In this document: one piece after another, positions 17,637-26,253 of the stretch
Position numbering within the stretch: position 1 is the stretch's first letter
Layout: every line of letters starts with the position of its first letter
DNA from: Ignisphaera sp.
GTDB lineage: Archaea; Thermoproteota; Thermoprotei_A; Sulfolobales; Ignisphaeraceae
Direction: 5' to 3'
Assembly: GCA_038735125.1 (NCBI GenBank)
Contig: JAVYNU010000001.1
Location: forward strand, 343,672-407,671
DNA length: 64,000 nucleotides
Position numbers and translations under genes: made by a program
Notes under the pieces: model-generated
The model's database searches: none
What the model was told of the DNA's origin: nothing
Seen by the model: only the letters and a program-made list of their open reading frames with translations

Positions 17637-18680
17637 ATGTATCCGATAAAAATCAAAGCAATTGAATGGACCGGAAAAGGTGTTAGATGGCTCAACACAA
17701 ACCTTTTACCTCATCAAGAGGTATACGAAGAAAGTAGTGATTATGAGAGAATAGCAAAGGCTATAGAAACCATGGAGATCAGAGGCGCTCCAGCCATAGG
17801 CGTGGCAGCAGCGTTTGCTGTTGCAGCGACTATTGTAAATGCTAATACAAATAATGCTGAAGAGCTGAGGCTTCTGGGTCTCAGAGCTGTTGAGAGACTT
17901 GGCAGAACAAGGCCTACGGCATACAATCTCTTCTGGGCTTTGGACAGAATTAAAAAGGTGCTTCTACGAGGGTACATTAGTGTAGATGATTTGAAGAAAG
18001 CTGTTGTTGAAGAGGCTCTGAAGATATATAACGAGGATGTTGAAACAAACATTAGAATTGGCGAAGTTGGCGAGAAGCTCATAGAAGATGGAGATACTAT
18101 TCTAACACACTGCAACGCTGGTGCATTGGCAACATCAGCTTTTGGAACAGCACTAGCAGTTATCAGGGTTGCCTGGTATAAGGGAAAGAAGATCAAGGTT
18201 ATAGCAACAGAGACAAGACCTGTGCTCCAAGGTGCTCGACTCACAGTGTGGGAGCTGAAAAAAGAGGGGATCCCAGTTACACTAATAACAGATAACATGG
18301 TTGGATATGTTATGTATAAGAAAATGGTGAGCAAAGTTATTGTTGGAGCAGATAGAGTGCTTGGCGACGGCCATGTAATAAACAAGATCGGTACCTATAC
18401 CATAGCAATAGCTGCAAAAAGACATGGCATACCGTTCTATGTCGCTGCACCAACATCAACATTCGACCTAAGATCTAGGGTAGAGGATGTGAAAATCGAG
18501 GAGAGGAATCCAAATGAAGTTAGAAAAGTGTTGAACAAAGTCTACATCACGTTAGAGGATGTTGATGTGTTCAATCCCTCGTTCGACATAACGCCACCTG
18601 ACTTGGTTACAGGTATAATAACAGAAAAAGGTGTTGTTACACAGCCGTATGAGGAGAACATAAGGAAACTGTTCCTATAG
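17637..18680 (+). CDS. mtnA: S-methyl-5-thioribose-1-phosphate isomerase / aIF2B-like sugar-phosphate isomerase
   Basis: The protein belongs to the eIF2B-related isomerases. The MtnA-type signature RGAPAIGVAAAFAVA is near residue 50. The catalytic Cys is in LTHCNAGALAT, the catalytic Asp in VGADRVLGDGHVINKIGTY, and the end is PPDLVTGIITEKGV. MtnA opens 5-methylthioribose 1-phosphate in methylthioadenosine recycling; archaeal relatives isomerise ribose 1,5-bisphosphate. The 347-residue length and the RGAP motif favour MtnA. AhcY at the other end of the window serves the other S-adenosylmethionine by-product. Confidence 0.9.
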   Translation: MYPIKIKAIEWTGKGVRWLNTNLLPHQEVYEESSDYERIAKAIETMEIRGAPAIGVAAAFAVAATIVNANTNNAEELRLLGLRAVERLGRTRPTAYNLFWALDRIKKVLLRGYISVDDLKKAVVEEALKIYNEDVETNIRIGEVGEKLIEDGDTILTHCNAGALATSAFGTALAVIRVAWYKGKKIKVIATETRPVLQGARLTVWELKKEGIPVTLITDNMVGYVMYKKMVSKVIVGADRVLGDGHVINKIGTYTIAIAAKRHGIPFYVAAPTSTFDLRSRVEDVKIEERNPNEVRKVLNKVYITLEDVDVFNPSFDITPPDLVTGIITEKGVVTQPYEENIRKLFL

Positions 18681-18705
18681 CCGATTAGCCCATGAACTAA
18701 ATTGG

Positions 18706-19458
18706 CTACCTCTTTTTAATTGCACTAATGATTTTTAGCGCCTCGTCCAATTTTTCTTCGACTATAGTACCTGTAACAATTATGTCTGCCCCAGCATTTA
18801 TGATGCCAAGCGCTTTTTCAGCATCCCTTATGCCACCACCGACAATTAGTATAGTGTCGTCAATAGCTTTTTTGACCTTCTCGACAAAGTTTTGTGGCAC
18901 GGGCTGTGGAGCTCCAGACCCAGCTTCTAGATACACAAATTTCATTCCAAGGAACTTTGCTGCTAGGGCATAAGCTACACCTATTCCAGGTTTATCATAT
19001 GGTATTGGACGTGCCTTTCCAACTACACTTACAGATGTGCCCCAATTGCCAACGATTATATAGCCTGTGGGAAGAACCTCTAAACCAAGTCTTTTTATAA
19101 GTGGCGCTGCCATAACATGAGCACCTATTATATAGTAGGGGTCGTCAGAGTTCAACAATGATATAAATAGAATGGCGTCAGCATTTCTTGCAAGACCGGC
19201 TGGGCTCCCAGGGAACAGTATGGATGGCACATCGAGCTCCTCGATGACCTCTATAATTTTTTCAACATCATCCATGTATACCTGGAGACTTCCTCCAACA
19301 AGAATGGCATCTGTACCTGCATCAACAACTTTTTTCAGGATGTTTGAAAGCTCCTTGGGATTAGTTACCTTCTCTGGATCTATCAATGTAAAGTGAAGTT
19401 TCAGCCCTTTATCGACACTTCTCTTTATTGTTTCGTATACCCTACCTCTCCACTTCAC
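18706..19458 (-). CDS. geranylgeranylglyceryl phosphate synthase
   Basis: GGGP synthase forms the first ether bond of archaeal lipids, joining glycerol-1-phosphate and geranylgeranyl diphosphate. The TIM-barrel sequence has LHFTLIDPEKV, DAILVGGSL, LFPGSPAGLARNADAILF, GYIIVGNWGT, YLEAGSGAPQPV and the phosphate-binding IVGGGIRDAEKA and GADIIVTGT. At 250 residues it is complete. Its substrate is made by EgsA at 27.0 kb. It converges with the mtnA gene. Confidence 0.96.
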   Translation of the reverse strand: MKWRGRVYETIKRSVDKGLKLHFTLIDPEKVTNPKELSNILKKVVDAGTDAILVGGSLQVYMDDVEKIIEVIEELDVPSILFPGSPAGLARNADAILFISLLNSDDPYYIIGAHVMAAPLIKRLGLEVLPTGYIIVGNWGTSVSVVGKARPIPYDKPGIGVAYALAAKFLGMKFVYLEAGSGAPQPVPQNFVEKVKKAIDDTILIVGGGIRDAEKALGIINAGADIIVTGTIVEEKLDEALKIISAIKKR

Positions 19459-19518
19459 GAAGAGACACCAATTCTTGTTAAAAACTCGGATATTAAATAG
19501 CTTTACTAATTTTGTATA

Positions 19519-19830
19519 TCATCTAAGGATCTTCCTTAATGTTCTAGAGAAACCTTGCAGAGCTATCTCCAACACAATGTCCTTTATCAAATCCTTGTCA
19601 AGCTCCAATACGATTACTTTTTGCTCTTTGTAAGCTATATAGAAGCCAATGACATGATAACATGGATATCTTCTTCTACCCTGGACAAAATGAATCAAAA
19701 AATCGGTACAGGTGCACAGCCTACAAGGCGATACAAGATAGTCATTTTTAAGTCCTTTAAAAACATTGATTACAACACCAGATCCTTTATCAACAAGCGA
19801 AATAAATCTTTTGTTTCTCAAGCCCTCCAA
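19519..19830 (-). CDS. small SWIM zinc-finger protein
   Basis: The 103-residue product has CRLCTCTDFL followed about 15 residues later by YPCYHV, the CxC...CxH pattern of SWIM zinc fingers, which bind DNA or protein. In archaea small SWIM proteins are sometimes linked to recombination (Shu2-like), but no partner is seen here. The start is uncertain: TTG 19830 is the first usable codon after a stop, and no ATG lies in frame. It lies 60 nt upstream of the GGGP synthase gene on the same strand and could share its transcript. Confidence 0.65.
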   Translation of the reverse strand: MEGLRNKRFISLVDKGSGVVINVFKGLKNDYLVSPCRLCTCTDFLIHFVQGRRRYPCYHVIGFYIAYKEQKVIVLELDKDLIKDIVLEIALQGFSRTLRKILR

Positions 19831-19974
19831 TACTTTATCATAGTTTCTATATCTATTTACGTTATCTTCTGTGCATAACCCATCATCTACATTTCCTCAC
19901 CTAAGTACAGTCACTCTATAAAGCTTTTAAACAGAGCACAGTAAAGATGTTAGACGATAGAGAGGTTATAAACT

Positions 19975-20151
19975 GTGTCATCGAGAAGAAAAAGAGCAGG
20001 ACCTGGTCTAGCAAGCTATGTAGGATTGATTAGATTCTATGAAGAGGTTGAAGAACAAGTTAAATTGAATCCTTACCTCATTCTATTCCTGTCAATAGCA
20101 ACACCCATAATTGTAATATTTCTCACAAAGATTTTTCCACCACCAATATAA
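19975..20151 (+). CDS. preprotein translocase subunit Sec61-beta (SecG of archaea)
   Basis: A 58-codon gene starts with GTG 19975 (AGAGGT about 10 nt upstream) and ends TAA at 20149-20151. The N-terminal cytosolic part reads SSRRKRAGPGLASYVGLIRF, the family signature of archaeal Sec61-beta. It is followed by an acidic stretch and one C-terminal membrane helix (LILFLSIATPIIVIFL) ending KIFPPPI. The protein is a tail-anchored accessory subunit of the SecYE channel. A TATA-like TATAAAG lies near 19917. It would be missed by length-filtered gene calling. Confidence 0.9.
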   Translation: MSSRRKRAGPGLASYVGLIRFYEEVEEQVKLNPYLILFLSIATPIIVIFLTKIFPPPI

Positions 20152-20195
20152 TATAGATTTAACTCATGTTGTTATTATAATGAAAGTATAATAGC

Positions 20196-20204
20196 TATAT
20201 AAAA
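20196..20204 (+). promoter_or_regulatory. TATA box for RNase P RNA
   Basis: TATATAAAA sits 14-22 nt before the first paired base of the RNase P RNA P1 stem, so transcription probably begins within or just before that stem. Confidence 0.55.
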
Positions 20205-20217
20205 ACTACTTCTCTTT

Positions 20218-20539
20218 GGTTCCTGGCCCGCAGACTGCTACGGGGCCTACCCCCGAGGAAACACCATCCTCCGCACAGCACCAGAGCCCCGCAAGGGGCT
20301 AGGGTAACACCCTAGGCTCTGGCACAGAAACGATACAGCTACAAACCGATGAATATGAGGTGGTGAGGCCCCCCAGGTAACTAGGGGGCAGAAACCCGCC
20401 GACGAGGTTTGTAGCAGTGGTGAAACGGCCAGCCTCTGGGGAGTAAGGAAAACCCCGATGAACTGCTGTGTGAAGGGGTTGAAAACCGCTTAGCCAAATG
20501 CAGTCGAAACAGAAGATGGGTTACTGCGGGCCAGGAACC
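20218..20539 (+). ncRNA. rnpB: RNase P RNA
   Basis: About 322 nt of G+C-rich sequence is closed by a long terminal stem (GGTTCCTGGCCCGCAG with CTGCGGGCCAGGAACC, helix P1). The conserved CR-I segment CCGAGGAAAC is near 20255. A CACAGAAACGATACAGC block resembles the CR-II/III core. The 3' strand of the catalytic core, ACAGAAGATGGGTTA, lies just before P1 closes. This order and these motifs fit archaeal RNase P RNA, which trims tRNA 5' leaders. It stands alone with its own TATA box. Confidence 0.85.
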
Positions 20540-20892
20540 ACCTATACTAGGTAAGCCTTCTATAAAGGTTTATGGCTGTAAACTCTGCTCTCCACAGGAA
20601 TTCAAGGGGTTAGTAATACTTTACCTCATACTAAAAACCTCTAATTGTCCAATAATTTGATGAGAGGGAAACCCCTATACTTCATATGCAAATTTTGAAT
20701 TGCATCCATTTATTTCGATAATAGTATTCTATTAAAATATAGTTTGTATAATGAATATTCTATACATATATGTTTTTGTATAAATATTCAGTTTTTGAGT
20801 TTTTCTAGTAACAAATTCATCATAACCTGCTGTATTTTTAGTTGTTACAAAAGAAGTGCAGGGGTCTCTGGCAAGTGGGAAAATAGTGTTCT
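20540..20892. other. AT-rich spacer between RNase P RNA and tiaS, with two related short repeats
   Basis: No gene is evident. A GCTCTCCACAGGAATTCAAG block around 20588 is partly repeated as GTTCTCTACAGGAACTGCAG around 20889, where it encodes the end of tiaS. This could be a small decayed duplication. T-rich runs from 20690 on could end transcripts from either side. Confidence 0.3.
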
Positions 20893-22311
20893 CTACAGGA
20901 ACTGCAGGGGTTCAATAATTTTCGTGACATCCTTAATCTGTATTAGTGAAGCTTGTTCAAAATAGAACTTGTGCTCCTTGCCATATCTTTCAATTGGTTT
21001 AATTAAGTGTTTTTGAGAGTGTGGTGGTGGTAAATAAATTCTCTCCTCTGTTTGTCTTGGAGCCTCTGTACAAGAAAGCTTTGGGTTAAGCTGTACAAAA
21101 CCACATTTCTCACATTTGTATCCTTTTCCAAATCCTTTCTTTGACATTTTAGAGCCGCATATAAGGCATTTAGGGGCTTTACATAAATAAGTTTTTGTCT
21201 GTCTTAGTATAGAGATTTTTTCTATATGTAGAACTGTTATATCCCCCCATTTTTTCGCATGTCCTTGAATCTCTACATAGTCTCCAACTTTTAGATGCTT
21301 AGCAACCCTATTCAAATGCGAAGGTCTGAAAAACGCCAATAAAATTTCACCTGTAGCATCAAATGCCTTCAAGACTATAACGCCGCCTTTCATTGGATAT
21401 GGTTCAGAAGCTATAACAACTCTTGCTTTGCCTGTTCTAAACGGCTTAAAGTCAGAAACGTTTCTATAAATTGCATGTGCATCGGTTGCCTGATTACTTC
21501 TAAATATTGTCCAGGCTACCATGGGCTCACATGTTTTTATAATATTCAATGCCTCCTTCAGAATATTTGGATTCTCTCCCCTAACCCCATAGAGTATTGG
21601 GTCAAATCCTCTTGGTATTATCAAGGCTCTTTTCTCTTCATAGTCATAGTTATTAAATGTCATTCCCTTGGCAATGGAATCAAAAAGCTTTATGCTCTCT
21701 TCATCAACACATCTTGGAGCTTCATAGAATTTCTTCGACCTGTATGTCAAAAGCTCGTATGTATAATCACTTTCATTAACAATCCATGCTACAGCAGCTA
21801 AAGCGCCCACAACACCCCGTCCACTATACCTCTGAGAAAATATTGCACCCAGCTTCTCAAACCTCTTCTTCAAATCCTCGTCAAATATAACAATATCCGT
21901 GAGTGCTTTTTCATAGAACCATTTCAAATCGTGTATCAAGTTGTTCTGCGGAATTATTGCAAGCCCAGGTTCAAAATCTGGTGTAATAGAATCAAATTCT
22001 TTAGCCATCACATCAACATATTTATCAACTATGTTCTCTATGATGCCTAGAACTACATAGCCATTCTCTAGCATTTTTCGTTCATCACAATGAATGCAAA
22101 ACCTTATTGCTACTGCTCCATTGCCCCTCGTTTTCCATGGTATTGAAGGATTCAATCTAACTAGATTAGGATAGTCGAGTAGAGTTACATCACTTAATTT
22201 TTCTTGTAACTCATTTAGAATGTATGTCGCTAGATGGGTTGTACAGCCATATTTAAGCAAATCAAAGTCGTCTAGCCCTAGATGCCAACAACAAAAATCT
22301 TTATAGCTCAT
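20893..22311 (-). CDS. tiaS: tRNA(Ile2) 2-agmatinylcytidine synthetase
   Basis: TiaS uses ATP and agmatine to modify C34 of the AUA-reading isoleucine tRNA, an archaea-specific step essential for decoding. The N-terminal LGLDDFDLLKYGCTTH is the nucleotide-binding signature. SGRGVVGALAAVAW follows in the middle. An OB-fold region (ITVLHIEKISILRQ) is followed by a zinc ribbon with two CxxC pairs (CLICGSK and CEKCGF). At 472 residues it is slightly long for the family. Agmatine could come from the decarboxylase encoded at 10.4 kb if that enzyme acts on arginine. Confidence 0.95.
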   Translation of the reverse strand: MSYKDFCCWHLGLDDFDLLKYGCTTHLATYILNELQEKLSDVTLLDYPNLVRLNPSIPWKTRGNGAVAIRFCIHCDERKMLENGYVVLGIIENIVDKYVDVMAKEFDSITPDFEPGLAIIPQNNLIHDLKWFYEKALTDIVIFDEDLKKRFEKLGAIFSQRYSGRGVVGALAAVAWIVNESDYTYELLTYRSKKFYEAPRCVDEESIKLFDSIAKGMTFNNYDYEEKRALIIPRGFDPILYGVRGENPNILKEALNIIKTCEPMVAWTIFRSNQATDAHAIYRNVSDFKPFRTGKARVVIASEPYPMKGGVIVLKAFDATGEILLAFFRPSHLNRVAKHLKVGDYVEIQGHAKKWGDITVLHIEKISILRQTKTYLCKAPKCLICGSKMSKKGFGKGYKCEKCGFVQLNPKLSCTEAPRQTEERIYLPPPHSQKHLIKPIERYGKEHKFYFEQASLIQIKDVTKIIEPLQFL

Positions 22312-22326
22312 TTAATCATCGATGCA

Positions 22327-22587
22327 TCATTGTTTTGCATTACTCGAATTGGTTTTCGTAGACACTATAATCATTGTTATAGTTGATCTAACCTTTGGAA
22401 GCTTCCTAATTTTTGATGAGACTATATCCTTCAGCTTCTCAATACTTTCTGCCTCAATCTTTGCATAGAGATCATATATTCCATAGACTATGTAAGCCTC
22501 TTTTACACCATCTATGGTCTTTACCTGTGCCAAAACCTCGTCTTCTGCACCAACATCAGTATTGATCAGCACTAATGCTTCTGGCAT
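22327..22587 (-). CDS. stand-alone RAM (Lrp/AsnC effector) domain protein
   Basis: The protein of about 86 residues is one ferredoxin-like RAM domain: EALVLINTDVGAEDEVLAQV, KEAYIVYGIYDLYAKIEAES and KVRSTITMIIV. There is no helix-turn-helix. Such proteins bind amino acids or join hetero-oligomers with Lrp-type regulators. ATG 22587 is preferred with GTGATG upstream; ATG 22596 is possible. It lies 16 nt upstream of tiaS on the same strand. Confidence 0.8.
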   Translation of the reverse strand: MPEALVLINTDVGAEDEVLAQVKTIDGVKEAYIVYGIYDLYAKIEAESIEKLKDIVSSKIRKLPKVRSTITMIIVSTKTNSSNAKQ

Positions 22588-22710
22588 AGTGCACATCACA
22601 GTAGTATAAAGGTTTCATGTGTTAGGTATATAAATTTTATGAGTATTATGTATTACTGTAGCTTAGAGATTGCTGTGAGTAGGGCCATATATTGTAGGTA
22701 ATAATCGATT

Positions 22711-23295
22711 ATGCAGGTGGGGCAAACGATAAAAATACTTATATATTCAAAGCATGAAGACGATCCAAATCTATGTACAGCTGAGAGGCTTGTGAGGCAT
22801 GGATTAGCCGAAAGGATTAGAAGATATATTGAAATACCAGAATGCTCTGTTGTGTTAAATCCCTTTGCAAACACATACATCAAGTCATCGGATAGGGTAT
22901 ATGTGCAAACATGTGGTATTGTTGCAATAGATGTGTCTTGGAAAAGGGGTATAGACACACTGAAAAAGATTAGAAGGGGGAATCAGAGGGCTCTACCAAT
23001 CCTAATAGCCGCAAACAGTATCAACTATGGAAAGCCTTTCAAACTAAGTACAGCAGAGGCTCTAGTAGCAGCTCTAATCATAACAGGATTCCACGAAGAG
23101 GCTTTGGAAATAGCTTCACTCTTCAAATGGGGTCAACACTTCATATTGCTAAATAGAGAGCGAATAGAGAAATACCTACAAGCCCAGTCAGATGAAGAAC
23201 TAGAACAGATACAACGCACAATATTCAACATAAACACATCCTCAAACACTAGAATTCTAGACCTGTTGCATAAATATTTATTGGAGGAGCCATAA
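22711..23295 (+). CDS. tsr3: Tsr3, 16S rRNA aminocarboxypropyltransferase
   Basis: Tsr3 transfers the aminocarboxypropyl group of S-adenosylmethionine to a hypermodified pseudouridine of small-subunit rRNA (the m1-acp3-psi position in eukaryotes and archaea). Family segments seen are DDPNLCTAERLVRHG, VLNPFANTY, IVAIDVSWKRG, RALPILIAANSINYGKPFKLSTAEALVAALIITG and SLFKWGQHFI. At 194 residues it is normal. It is divergent from the RAM gene, and both have TATA-like elements in the 110-nt gap. Confidence 0.92.
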   Translation: MQVGQTIKILIYSKHEDDPNLCTAERLVRHGLAERIRRYIEIPECSVVLNPFANTYIKSSDRVYVQTCGIVAIDVSWKRGIDTLKKIRRGNQRALPILIAANSINYGKPFKLSTAEALVAALIITGFHEEALEIASLFKWGQHFILLNRERIEKYLQAQSDEELEQIQRTIFNINTSSNTRILDLLHKYLLEEP

Positions 23296-23457
23296 AATAA
23301 TATAATTGACAAATTTTTGAACATCATTCATAAAATCGCCAAATGGGGCATACACAAGGTTAATAGTTATAAACATGCTATGCGCAAACAATATTTCTCT
23401 ATATAGCTGTAGACTAGGAAAAACGCTTAATACCGCACTCTATAAAGAAAGTGTAAA

Positions 23458-23531
23458 GGGCCCGTCGTCTAGTCTGGTAGGACGCCGCCCTCACAAGGCG
23501 GAGGTCCGGGGTTCAAATCCCCGCGGGCCCA
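23458..23531 (+). tRNA. tRNA-Val(CAC)
   Basis: Acceptor GGGCCCG/CGGGCCC, anticodon loop CTCACAA (anticodon CAC) and a full T-arm are present with no intron. CCA is not encoded. A TATA-like CTTAATACC lies about 27 nt upstream. It is nearly identical to the Val(GAC) gene at 11.4 kb, which lies on the other strand. Confidence 0.97.
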
Positions 23532-23618
23532 CTAAAGGTGGTGTTGAGTAGTTAAAGCAAAAATTTAATGTTATTATGGCTTGTTCTTATATTTTTGTAA
23601 TGCCAGATAATATTATTA

Positions 23619-24317
23619 ATGGTGTTTGCTATGGATATATGTGATAGGTTACATAGATATATTGTAAACTTTAAAGAGAGTTTGAAGACTCTTAGAGTAA
23701 TTGGTTCTGGTGCTGAGAGGTTATTAGATAATGCAATGAGGTATTACAATGATTCTAAATATTACTTTGAGAAGGGTGATTGTGTAACCGGTCTTGTGGC
23801 AATATCTTATGCTGAGGGTATTCTAGATGCTTTGAGAGAGCTTGGATTTATTGAATGGTTGTGGATGAAGCCGAAGGAGATAAGGGTTCTGGTTGCAGGT
23901 TCTTTTGATATTATTCATCCTGGGCATATAGAGTTTCTCAAGTGGGCTTCTACGCTAGGCGATAAACTCTATGTCGTTGTTTCAAGAGATTCTAACTATA
24001 AAAGGATTAAGGGGTTTGATCCGATATTTAGTGATGTTGATAGGGTCTTCATTGTCAATTCTATTCGTTTTGTTTACAAGGCTTTTGTTGGTTCTGAAGA
24101 CGATTTCTTAAAGCCTGTTGAGGACATCAAGCCAGATTTAATCGCTTTAGGGCCTGATCAAATCGATGCTCGTTACCTGGAGAGGTTATTGAGAGAGAGG
24201 GGGTTGAGCCCCAAAATCGTTAAACTTGATAGCAGAGTGGGGGGCTTTTCCTCATCTAGTGTAAAAGATAAGGTATGTAGAATATGGTGCAGGGAGATGT
24301 CTAAAAATAGTGCTTAG
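23619..24317 (+). CDS. DUF357 domain fused to a cytidylyltransferase-like (FAD synthetase RibL-type) domain
   Basis: Residues 1-85 form the helical DUF357 unit (DNAMRYYNDSKYYFEKGD, VAISYAEGILDALRELG). Residues 88-225 are a nucleotidyltransferase: VAGSFDIIHPGHIEFLKWA contains the HxGH site, followed by VVSRDSNYKRIKG and a late FSSSSVKDKV that replaces the ISSTxIR motif. RibL-type enzymes make FAD from FMN, so that is the leading guess. ATG 23619 or 23631 may be used. It ends 4 nt before the convergent fttA gene ends. Confidence 0.8.
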   Translation: MVFAMDICDRLHRYIVNFKESLKTLRVIGSGAERLLDNAMRYYNDSKYYFEKGDCVTGLVAISYAEGILDALRELGFIEWLWMKPKEIRVLVAGSFDIIHPGHIEFLKWASTLGDKLYVVVSRDSNYKRIKGFDPIFSDVDRVFIVNSIRFVYKAFVGSEDDFLKPVEDIKPDLIALGPDQIDARYLERLLRERGLSPKIVKLDSRVGGFSSSSVKDKVCRIWCREMSKNSA

Positions 24318-24321
24318 TTCT

Positions 24322-26253
24322 CTACATGCTATAAGCAAGTGTATACGAATCTAGAATGTTTGGTGTGATTACTGTTACATCGCCTAGTCCAAGGAACTTT
24401 CTTCTCTTTTCGATCTCGTTAGATAGGTTTGCTATGGCGTTTTTCTCACCATGCACTAAAACAATTTTTGTTGGCTTTGGCTGTACATGTCGGATATAAT
24501 CGAGGAGCTGATGCTTATCTGAATGACCTGAGAACCCCTCTATAGAGTATATCTGCATCTTCACCCTTAGTATCTCTACCTTCCCCTTCTCATTCACAAA
24601 TGCTATTTCCCTAGCACCATCTCTTATTCTTCTGCCAAGAGTTCCCTCAACCTGGTAGTTAACAAAGATCATGCTGTTGTTTGGATTTGGAGCCATGAGT
24701 TTAAAGTACTCTACGGCAGGCCCGCCTGTGAGCATTCCAGAAGATGCTATTATTATTGCTGGTTGTGGTGATTCTACAATCTCTGTTCTGGGCTCCCTAC
24801 CCTCTAGTCTAACAAATGTTTCAAAGTCAAATGGGTTTTCACCATTTCTAAGCCTTCTTCCAAGATCCTTTGATAAGAGGTCTGGATAGGCGGTGTGTAT
24901 AGCTGTGACCTCGTGTATCATGCCCTCTATGTACACAGGTATCTTCGGTATTTTCCCCTGTTTCATGGCGTCTGCTAGAATAACCATTATCTCTTGGGCT
25001 CTGCCAACGCTTAGTGTTGGTATTAGGACTTTGCCACCCTTGTTATAGGTTTCAAGAACTATTTTCAGTAGCTCGTTTTCAGCCTCTTCTCTCTTTGGCT
25101 GGTCGGTTGCTCCGTAGGTGCTCTCCATTATTATTGTGTCGACACGTGGAAATTCATAGTCTGCTCTGTCTAGGAGTCTTGTCCTGCCAAATTTCAGGTC
25201 TCCTGTGTAGACAATGTTGTGGAATCCGTTGCCTATGTGTAGATGCGCTATTGCCGAGCCTAGTATGTGTCCTGCGTTATAGAGTGTGAGTCTTATGTCT
25301 GGAGCTATATCTGTTACGACATTGTATTTAAGTGTCACTGTGTGTAAAAGCATTTTCTCTACGTCTCTTAGGCTGAATGGAGGCTCCACACCCTCTCTTT
25401 CGGTAACCTCTAGAAAGTCTTTGAGTAGAAGTGTTGTCAGATCCCTTGTCGCCTCTGTCATATATACAGCTCCTTTGAATCCATACTTGAATAGATATGG
25501 TACAAGACCTGCGTGATCCAGGTGTGCGTGGGTCACTATAACAGCGTCTATATCGCTTGGGTCAATTCCTATGAGATCTATTCTTGGGAATGCATTTGGT
25601 GAGAGCCCTCTCCCAGGGTTTAGCCCAAAATCTAGCAGAATCTTGCTTTCAGCAGTCTCCACAAGTATGGCGGATCTTCCAACCTCTTGCGCTGCTCCAA
25701 GAAATGTTAGCCTCACATAGTTACTCCCATTCTTTGCTAGCAGAACATCTCTGTGTATAGCCTCTCCCAATTCTCTTAAAAACTTTAGTCTATAGCCACT
25801 CTCGGCTAGATATCCCCTCATAATCTCTTCATAGATTCTAGACCTCATGGGAGGGGATCTGATTATCTTTGGTCTCCAGCCTGTGTAGACAAGGATTTGA
25901 TTTGCTTTATCCTCAACAATCTGCGGGTTTCTAGCCTTTATAACAACCTCTCCAAGAACATCGTCAAGCTCGATACTCTCTATTCCAGCTTCTGCTGGGA
26001 CAATACTCTTTATGTATTCTATAACATCTTTCTGAGGCTTTCTAATAGATGGATCAGTTCTAATAACAATTCTCTTCTTTATTAGCTTAGCTATCTGCGA
26101 AACAATTTCTCCTTGCTCCAACAGAAACTGAGGGTTCTTGACGTAAACAGCTATTTCAGGCCCTTCAAACTCTAACCTTGTTAGCTGTGCTGTTGGCGGC
26201 ATCATCTTAAATATTACTGATCTTATGTAGGAAAGGTCTATGTTAAAGCTCAT
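24322..26253 (-). CDS. fttA: aCPSF1 / FttA transcription termination ribonuclease
   Basis: FttA is the archaeal beta-CASP metallo-beta-lactamase homologous to CPSF73. It cleaves nascent RNA after U-rich tracts and ends transcription. Two KH-like domains (residues 1-150) precede the lactamase core with THAHLDHAGL, YNAGHILGSA, YTGDLKFGRT and MESTYG. The beta-CASP domain has IIASSGMLTGGP, and SIEGFSGHSDK closes the site. At 643 residues it is full length. Its ATG overlaps the stop of the proteasome beta gene by 4 nt, so the two are co-translated. Confidence 0.97.
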   Translation of the reverse strand: MSFNIDLSYIRSVIFKMMPPTAQLTRLEFEGPEIAVYVKNPQFLLEQGEIVSQIAKLIKKRIVIRTDPSIRKPQKDVIEYIKSIVPAEAGIESIELDDVLGEVVIKARNPQIVEDKANQILVYTGWRPKIIRSPPMRSRIYEEIMRGYLAESGYRLKFLRELGEAIHRDVLLAKNGSNYVRLTFLGAAQEVGRSAILVETAESKILLDFGLNPGRGLSPNAFPRIDLIGIDPSDIDAVIVTHAHLDHAGLVPYLFKYGFKGAVYMTEATRDLTTLLLKDFLEVTEREGVEPPFSLRDVEKMLLHTVTLKYNVVTDIAPDIRLTLYNAGHILGSAIAHLHIGNGFHNIVYTGDLKFGRTRLLDRADYEFPRVDTIIMESTYGATDQPKREEAENELLKIVLETYNKGGKVLIPTLSVGRAQEIMVILADAMKQGKIPKIPVYIEGMIHEVTAIHTAYPDLLSKDLGRRLRNGENPFDFETFVRLEGREPRTEIVESPQPAIIIASSGMLTGGPAVEYFKLMAPNPNNSMIFVNYQVEGTLGRRIRDGAREIAFVNEKGKVEILRVKMQIYSIEGFSGHSDKHQLLDYIRHVQPKPTKIVLVHGEKNAIANLSNEIEKRRKFLGLGDVTVITPNILDSYTLAYSM

